From: an uncultured Bacteroidota bacterium
Lineage (GTDB): Bacteria > Bacteroidota > Bacteroidia > Bacteroidales > F082
Assembly (NCBI GenBank): GCA_913009685.1
Contig: CAJVXP010000023.1
Span: forward strand, 1 to 36,373
DNA: 36,373 nt
Reading direction: 5' to 3'
The notes beneath the pieces are model-generated. The model was not told the DNA's origin. It was given only the letters and a program-made list of their open reading frames with translations, and made no database searches. The position numbers and the translations under genes were made by a program. Numbering within the stretch: position 1 is the first letter of the stretch; each line of letters begins with the position of its first letter. Below, piece after piece: positions 32,041 through 36,373 of the stretch.

Positions 32041-33174
32041 TTACATAAAAAACAGCAGATAAACCAGCCCTCCCGTAATCAGCAGGTAAGGGATGGAATA
32101 TTTGTGAAAGGCTAACCAGATGTTTTTCCTTTTTACAAACCGCAGGGCTATGATGTTGGCAAGAGAGGCCAACATCAGCCCATTGCCACCAACATTTACG
32201 CCATAGGCAATGGCAAGCCAGCCGGTGCTGAATTTGGACATGAAAATTGTGGCCGGGACATTGCTCATCACCTGCGAAAAAAGCAATGAACTGAAAAAGT
32301 TACCGGAAGCGTGCGTTAAATCAAAATGGGTCACAAGCTTTGCAACAAACGGAACACGGCTCATCAAGTGAAAATCGATGAACATCACCATAAACAACAA
32401 TAATAAGACCCAGTCGGTTTTGATAAATATCTTTCTGTAAAAAATGAGATAAATGAAAACAACAGCAGCTAAAGCATAGTAAGCTACGTCAATCTCAATT
32501 GAGGCGATAAAACCGGCTAATACAACAATCGAGAGAATAAACATCCTGGTGTCCACACCATTTTTGCGTTGTTTGCGGTGAAAAGATAATTTTTTGGGAG
32601 GAAACGAAATCCATACAAACACGACGAGCACGACAGACATCACAAAAAAAAGCGGAGCCATTTCCATAATGAACCGGAAAAAAGAGATATCCCATCGGTG
32701 CCACAGGAACAAATTTTGCGGATTGCCCACAGGCGTCAGGGCGGAACCGACATTGACGGCTATTGCCTGGAAAATAATCAGCTTTTTTACATCGTTTTCT
32801 ATGACATCACGAAAACCCAACGTTAACGGAACTGTAATAAAAAGGGCAATGTCGTTGGTGAGAAACATAGCCAGTATTCCGGACATCGCAACAATGGCAA
32901 AAGCCAAACCTCTTTCGGTACCCGTTTTAGCAAGCAGTCTGCGGGAGAAACGTCCGAAAAAGGCACTTTCTTTAATAGCCGTAACAACTATGAGCAGCCC
33001 GGCCAGGTTCAGCACGGTATGCCAGTCAACAAAACCGGGATAAGCAGTTATCTTTTCAGGATACAGCGCCATGAAAAGAACTAACAGCAGCAAAAACGGC
33101 AGAAAAATAAAGTTCTTTTCCCAAAGTGCCAGCTTATGGCTTTTCCTATCAACATGTAACGATGGGTTATGCAT
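32041..33174 (-). CDS. ArsB/NhaD–SLC13-type ion transporter
   Basis: This 377-residue inner-membrane protein of the ion-transporter superfamily (CitMHS/ArsB/NhaD-like permeases) has about ten hydrophobic segments. After a short basic N-terminus come VDWHTVLNLAGLLIVVTAIK, the first re-entrant region MFLTNDIALFITVPLTL, and VNVGSALTPVGNPQNLFLW. The second repeat has MSNVPATIFMSKFS and NVGGNGLMLASLANIIAL. The TND and TPVGNPQN/GGNG pattern is that of Na+/H+ antiporter NhaD and arsenite/anion carriers. Next to Na+-NQR a sodium-linked role would make sense, but the ion is not determined. A -7 box precedes the start by 18 bases. Confidence 0.82.
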   Translation of the reverse strand: MHNPSLHVDRKSHKLALWEKNFIFLPFLLLLVLFMALYPEKITAYPGFVDWHTVLNLAGLLIVVTAIKESAFFGRFSRRLLAKTGTERGLAFAIVAMSGILAMFLTNDIALFITVPLTLGFRDVIENDVKKLIIFQAIAVNVGSALTPVGNPQNLFLWHRWDISFFRFIMEMAPLFFVMSVVLVVFVWISFPPKKLSFHRKQRKNGVDTRMFILSIVVLAGFIASIEIDVAYYALAAVVFIYLIFYRKIFIKTDWVLLLLFMVMFIDFHLMSRVPFVAKLVTHFDLTHASGNFFSSLLFSQVMSNVPATIFMSKFSTGWLAIAYGVNVGGNGLMLASLANIIALRFVKRKNIWLAFHKYSIPYLLITGGLVYLLFFM

Positions 33175-33192
33175 CCTTTTCGTTTTTCATTA

Positions 33193-33200
33193 CAAAAATA
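33193..33200 (-). promoter_or_regulatory. -7 box (TATTTTTG) for the ion transporter gene
   Basis: This reverse-strand TAnnTTTG box lies 18 bases before the ATG at 33174. It lies just outside the left end of the MITE-like element. Confidence 0.5.
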
Positions 33201-33206
33201 CAGATG

Positions 33207-33545
33207 TTTTTACTGAAGCTGTTTAAAGGGGACTTTCGAGAGGAACAGATTGGCTTTAGGTATTGTTACGAAATAACTTGACCGTTCCGACTTGTTCTTT
33301 TGCACGCTAACTACGTTAAAAAGCCTCGCCATAGCTACGGCTATGTCTACGTTTTTTGCCTTGTTACCGCACAAAATAACATCGTCTGCTTTGGTCAACC
33401 TATTTCGTAATAATGCCTTAGTGGCGAAACTCGGTTTTTATTTCATAGCTACAGCTATAAAATAAAAAGTAGCTGAAGCCCAATGAAGTCAAGATGTTTC
33501 TCGTAGTTTCTCAGTTTAACTTTAAACAACTTCACTCCGTAAAAG
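33207..33545. repeat. MITE-like near-palindromic element (~340 bp)
   Basis: The stretch pairs with itself over most of its length. Outer arms: TGAAGCTGTTTAAAG (33214-33228) against CTTTAAACAACTTCA (33520-33534), 14 of 15. Middle arms: 26 bases at 33258-33283 against 33393-33418, 22 of 26. Centre: CATAGC-TACG-GCTATG at 33330-33345, exactly midway between the middle arms. TTTTTAC and GTAAAA continue the arms outward. The right half carries an extra hairpin (33435-33468), so it is longer. No transposase is encoded, and the frames inside are by-products of the palindrome. It occupies nearly all of the 537-base gap (33175-33711) between the ion transporter and apbE; 33546-33711 holds nothing further that I recognise. 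Confidence 0.75.
33435..33468. repeat. 16-nt-arm hairpin inside the MITE-like element
   Basis: TTTTTATTTCATAGCT and AGCTATAAAATAAAAA flank a 2-base centre, with one mismatch (33444/33459). It reuses the word ATAGCTAC(A/G)GCTAT found at the element's main centre (33331-33344), as if the central hairpin had been copied. Confidence 0.8.
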
Positions 33546-33711
33546 TATAATCAGTAGAGCAGCCCACCTCTCAAACAGGATATTTTCTGTTTGCGGATGT
33601 TAATGTCAGGCAATTAAATCTCAACTATTTTCCCGCAAAAAGTTACCTTGTTTGCAAAAAATGTACTTATTTTGTCCTGCCTTAAAGCAAAGGCGATTTT
33701 ATTTTAAAGCC

Positions 33712-34737
33712 ATGAAAAAACATATTCTTTCCGGAATAGTTATCATTCTGATTTCTACACTGTTTCTTTTTTCGTGCTCCCCAAAAAAAGAGATTCAACC
33801 CTTTCACCTGAAAGGAGAAGCACAGGGGACTTATTACAATATGGTCTATTACGATTCGCTGAACCGCGACTTACATCCACAGGTCGATTCCATTCTCAAT
33901 GCATTTGACCGGTCGGTTTCTTTGTGGCTTCCCAATTCCATTTTGTCACGTGTAAACCGTAATGATACAAGTGTGGTGTTAGACAATCATTTTATAGGCA
34001 ACTTCATCTATTCACAACAGGTGAGTAAAGCTACCGATGGGGCTTTTGACATGACCGTTGGCCCGCTGGTGGAAGTGTGGGGTTTTGGCTTTGAAAATCG
34101 CGAAAAAGTAGGGAAACATGTTGTGGACAGCCTGTTGCCACTGGTGGGTTATCAAAAAATCAAGATGGTAAACGGAAAAGTTATCAAAGCCAACCCCGGA
34201 ATGCAAATTGATTTCAACGGCATTGCCCAAGGTTATTCTGACGATGTGGTCGGACGCTTTTTCGACAGCCTCGGCATCCACAACTACCTGATTGACATTG
34301 GCGGCGAAGTGAAAGGCAAAGGACAAAAACCCGATGGCTCCTCCTGGCGTGTGGGCATCGAGAAACCTGCTGCCGATAAGGACTCGCCGCGTATTTTGAA
34401 AGCCGTCATTGCCCTCAAAAACATGTCAGTGGCCACCTCAGGAAGTTACAGGAAATATTACGTGGAAAACGGCATACGTTATTCTCATACCATCGATCCC
34501 AAAACCGGATATCCGGTACAACATTCGCTGCTGAGTGTTTCTGTCCTGACAAAAAACACCGCTTTAGCCGATGCTTACGCCACCGCTTTCATGGTGATGG
34601 GTTATAAAAAATCACGTGCCTTTGTGGAGAGTCATCCCGGTATGGAGGCTTTTTTTATCTGGTCGGCCAAAGACAAAAGTTTTAAAAATTACGCCACCCC
34701 GGGCTTTAAGAAACTGATTATCGAGAAGTTCAATTAG
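33712..34737 (+). CDS. apbE: FAD:protein FMN transferase (ApbE), lipoprotein
   Basis: ApbE hydrolyses FAD and attaches FMN through a phosphoester to Thr in the SGAT motif of extracytoplasmic flavoproteins such as NqrB and NqrC. From the ATG at 33712 it has 341 residues. A signal sequence ends in the lipobox LFLFSCS. Family marks are GTYYNMVYYD, the segment GAFDMTVGPLVEVWGFG, IDFNGIAQGYSDDVVGRF, NYLIDIGGEVKGKG and SHTIDPKTGYPVQH; the late Asp in TALADAYATAFMVMG is the conserved metal-binding region. A longer frame from 33652 adds 20 residues without signal-peptide character, so 33712 is preferred. It is 4.2 kb from the nqr operon that supplies its likely substrates, but is transcribed separately. 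Confidence 0.93.
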   Translation: MKKHILSGIVIILISTLFLFSCSPKKEIQPFHLKGEAQGTYYNMVYYDSLNRDLHPQVDSILNAFDRSVSLWLPNSILSRVNRNDTSVVLDNHFIGNFIYSQQVSKATDGAFDMTVGPLVEVWGFGFENREKVGKHVVDSLLPLVGYQKIKMVNGKVIKANPGMQIDFNGIAQGYSDDVVGRFFDSLGIHNYLIDIGGEVKGKGQKPDGSSWRVGIEKPAADKDSPRILKAVIALKNMSVATSGSYRKYYVENGIRYSHTIDPKTGYPVQHSLLSVSVLTKNTALADAYATAFMVMGYKKSRAFVESHPGMEAFFIWSAKDKSFKNYATPGFKKLIIEKFN

Positions 34738-34765
34738 TCTCAGCACTGCGGATGAAAATAATTAT

Positions 34766-34773
34766 TATTTTTG
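34766..34773 (+). promoter_or_regulatory. -7 box (TATTTTTG) upstream of the secreted hypothetical
   Basis: TAnnTTTG lies 33 bases before the ATG at 34807 in the 69-base gap after apbE. It suggests separate transcription from apbE. The region is AT-rich, so support is moderate. Confidence 0.4.
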
Positions 34774-34806
34774 ACAATTGAAGATGACTAATCTAAAGAT
34801 AAACTT

Positions 34807-35241
34807 ATGAAACAAGGTATAATCATTTTTGTGCTGCTGCTTAGTGGATTCATGCTCAAGGCCCAAGACACTTACAAAACAGACCTCGACATTGCCAAAG
34901 ATCTGGTAAGCCATGATGTTTCCACGGTGAAAGATGCTCTTACCAATCTGGGACTGACTTTTCAAATGATTAAAGAAAGATCCCATAAAGCTTCCGCTTT
35001 TGTGGAAGGAAGTAAAAATAATATGAAAAAATGGACATTTGAAATGAAACGGGGCGATATCAAAGGCACAAAGAGAATTACCGATATTCTCGTAACTTAC
35101 GACATGGACAACGGTGGTGATTTTTTCGATATGAAACGTTACGGTGAACCGCAGAAAAAAGTGAGAATCAACGGGAGAAAGGTCAAATTTAAACTTTCTC
35201 AGGGGAGAAAGGTCAGCACATTAGAAGTGTCGGTCAAATAA
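34807..35241 (+). CDS. hypothetical small secreted protein
   Basis: This 144-residue protein of unknown family has a signal peptide (IIIFVLLLSGFMLKA-Q). The mature part is about 125 residues, mixed and Lys-rich, with a helical start (DLDIAKDLVSHDVSTVKDAL) and a later beta-type stretch (WTFEMKRGDIKGTKRITD, ILVTYDMDNGGDFFDM). The end is basic (KVRINGRKVKFKLSQGRKV). It is probably periplasmic. It follows apbE on the same strand and converges with the small ribbon-helix-helix-like gene, 12 bases away. No function can be assigned. Confidence 0.75.
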   Translation: MKQGIIIFVLLLSGFMLKAQDTYKTDLDIAKDLVSHDVSTVKDALTNLGLTFQMIKERSHKASAFVEGSKNNMKKWTFEMKRGDIKGTKRITDILVTYDMDNGGDFFDMKRYGEPQKKVRINGRKVKFKLSQGRKVSTLEVSVK

Positions 35242-35253
35242 TTCCGGTTTTTC

Positions 35254-35505
35254 TTACTCGAACATGTCCAGCGTTTTGTCCCCGGAGTTGTCTTCAAATA
35301 TATCCAGTTGATTTGATGTGGCATAATATTTTCGCGGAACCTCTTCCGAGAAATTATCGGTATAATATCTTATACTTTTTTTGATAAGCTTGTTAGGCGT
35401 GGTTTTCCGTGCCCGGCAATAATTCTTCAACGACTTCATTTGCTTAGCCGAAAGTTTGAAGCTCACCACTTTGAACTTATGTTTTTTTCTGCGTAACTTT
35501 GCCAT
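35254..35505 (-). CDS. small basic protein, ribbon-helix-helix-like
   Basis: This 83-residue protein has an N-terminal basic patch (MAKLRRKKHKFK), then a strand and two helices in the ribbon-helix-helix arrangement: VVSFKLSAKQMKSLKNYC and TTPNKLIKKSIRYYTDN. The last third is acidic (DIFEDNSGDKTLDMFE). This suggests a DNA-binding protein with an acidic tail, but no toxin gene or operon partner is adjacent. A near-consensus -7 box (TATCTTTA at 35539-35532) lies 27 bases upstream. The CopG-like reading is by pattern only. Confidence 0.65.
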   Translation of the reverse strand: MAKLRRKKHKFKVVSFKLSAKQMKSLKNYCRARKTTPNKLIKKSIRYYTDNFSEEVPRKYYATSNQLDIFEDNSGDKTLDMFE

Positions 35506-35749
35506 AGCTGTTCCGGTTTTTTTAACCCGGCTAAAGATAGCTAAAAAACGTAATCTCCGCTAACCTGTTGAAAAAATGTGAATAAGAAATTTGGGAAGGG
35601 GTGGATAAACGCTCGAACTTGTGTCATCCGTTTTGAAGTTGGTTGGCCTTCATCTCTTTGCTGCCTGGTGTGTCGGTAACCAGTAAGAAGCTTTTGTCAA
35701 TGACCACTGTTTGACAGCACAGCGAACGACCATCGTATGACCCGCTCTG

Positions 35750-36161
35750 TTACTTCAGCAAATCTATCACCTCTTTCGCATAAGCGTTGGCCTTTTCCAT
35801 GGTTGTAGACTCTGCATAAATACGTATAATTGGTTCCGTGTTGGAAGTACGCAGCTGTACCCAGCCATCAGGAAAATCAATTTTCAATCCATCGATATCC
35901 AGAATAGGGAATTCGGAATAAGCAGCACGTACTTTGGCGAAAAGCTCCTGCACCGGCATATCCGGTTTCAGGGATATTTTATTTTTAGAGATAAAATAAT
36001 CGGGATAAGTAGCCCGCAACTCCGATACTTTCATTTTTCGTTTGGCCAGATAAGTAAGAAACAGCGCCGTTCCCACGAGCGCATCCCGCCCGTAATGCAA
36101 TTCGGGATAAATCACTCCGCCGTTGCCTTCGCCGCCAATCACAGCGCCAACTTCTTTCATT
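35750..36161 (-). CDS. glmM: phosphoglucosamine mutase-type phosphohexomutase, C-terminal part only
   Basis: The enzyme interconverts glucosamine-6-phosphate and glucosamine-1-phosphate on the way to UDP-GlcNAc. Only the last ~136 residues (of ~460) remain. Present are the sugar-binding loop GGEGNGGVIYPELHYGRDA and the C-terminal phosphate-binding loop RTSNTEPIIRIYAE. The Ser phosphorylation site and metal loop would lie in the missing part. The apparent ATG at 36160 is an internal Met, not a start: the genomic sequence simply ends at 36161, where adapter begins. GlmM rather than ManB/AlgC is chosen from Bacteroidota annotation habits; the subfamily is not certain. Confidence 0.8.
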
Positions 36162-36219
36162 AGATCGGAAGAGCGTCGTGTAGGGAAAGAGTGTAGATCT
36201 CGGTGGTCGCCGTATCATT
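36162..36219. other. Illumina TruSeq/P5 adapter sequence (artefact)
   Basis: The 58 bases starting AGATCGGAAGAGCGTCGTGT and ending GTCGCCGTATCATT match the reverse complement of the full Illumina universal adapter (P5 side). This is library sequence left in an assembly, not DNA of the organism. Confidence 0.98.
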
Positions 36220-36373
36220 AAAAAAAAAATTATTTCTCTTTTCTTCTTTTCTCTTTTCTTTTCTTCTTTCTTTCCTGCTTCAGCTAATGCGTCGACTGTC
36301 TTCGCAGCATATTCGATTCGACTCCGTACACTGTTCCTCATCACTCCATTCTCCATCTCCCATCTCACTGACC
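36220..36373. other. post-adapter read noise (non-genomic)
   Basis: Directly after the adapter comes a run of ten A's, then a T/C-only low-complexity stretch (~36231-36275) and about 100 bases of ordinary-looking sequence. Sequencing past the end of an adapter typically gives a homopolymer followed by random calls. A reverse frame spanning 35985-36368 crosses the adapter and is artificial. Nothing here should be interpreted biologically. Confidence 0.85.

Noticed and set aside
33210..33398. 62-codon reverse frame inside the MITE-like element
   Set aside because: It is explained by the near-palindrome and lacks a promoter or family pattern. It might be a repeat-borne peptide, but I cannot support it.
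33667..33674. TTATTTTG as an apbE promoter box
   Set aside because: It departs from TAnnTTTG, and the spacing to the nearest upstream TTTG is too short.
1..36161. tRNA, rRNA, CRISPR array or replication origin
   Set aside because: I looked for cloverleaf-like G/C-rich stretches, spaced direct repeats and DnaA-box clusters in the gaps and saw none.
35985..36368. 127-codon reverse frame crossing the right end
   Set aside because: It reads through the Illumina adapter and post-adapter noise.

Overview
The window looks like a 36.2-kb piece of a Bacteroidota (Bacteroidetes) chromosome, probably from the order Bacteroidales or Marinilabiliales, followed by about 0.2 kb of sequencing artefact. The evidence is: many starts preceded at short distance by the Bacteroidota -7 promoter box TAnnTTTG; no clear Shine-Dalgarno sequences; a short primary sigma factor without region 1.1; a type IX secretion plug protein (DUF5103 family); a GldN-like lipoprotein; a FucP-type sugar symporter; and a six-gene Na+-NQR operon. 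The finer taxonomy is inference. I see no tRNA, rRNA or CRISPR array.

Layout. 1-3.5 kb: possible tail of an upstream gene, ferrochelatase (hemH), and a convergent amino-acid permease fused to universal-stress domains. 3.5-6.7 kb: a 14-bp tandem repeat in a divergent promoter region, then a 990-residue protein joining two receiver-like domains to a PEP-synthase-type ATP-grasp domain. 7-9.4 kb: GldN-like lipoprotein, glucosaminidase with LysM repeats, and dapF. 9.6-13.6 kb: HtrA/Deg protease, primary sigma factor, and a GAPDH with a long N-terminal extension. 13.7-16 kb: trmO, trxA, pdxJ, dtd. 16-18.1 kb: two small predicted outer-membrane proteins and a 760-bp gene-free stretch full of hairpins. 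18.1-23.5 kb: M24 aminopeptidase, acyltransferase plus BASS transporter, and the T9SS plug. 23.6-29.5 kb: complete nqrABCDEF with a strong terminator. 29.6-32 kb: a GH20 beta-hexosaminidase pseudogene with a large internal deletion, the sugar symporter beside it, and a frameshifted transposase remnant. 32-35.5 kb: ArsB/NhaD-SLC13-type transporter, a ~340-bp MITE-like near-palindrome, apbE, a secreted hypothetical and a small ribbon-helix-helix-like protein. 35.75-36.16 kb: the C-terminal part of a phosphoglucosamine mutase.

How the genes connect. NqrA-F is a sodium-pumping NADH:quinone oxidoreductase. ApbE, 4.2 kb downstream, is the enzyme family that attaches FMN to NqrB and NqrC. The symporter and hexosaminidase formed an amino-sugar (GlcNAc-type) uptake operon that appears to be decaying. 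DapF, the glucosaminidase and GlmM belong to the cell-wall cycle.

The last 212 bases are not genomic. Positions 36162-36219 match the Illumina TruSeq/P5 adapter, and what follows looks like over-read noise. The most unusual true genomic items are the receiver/PEP-synthase-like fusion, the large near-palindrome at 33.2-33.5 kb and the transposase remnant at 31.8 kb. I did not find a clear multi-gene novel system; most of the window is core metabolism.
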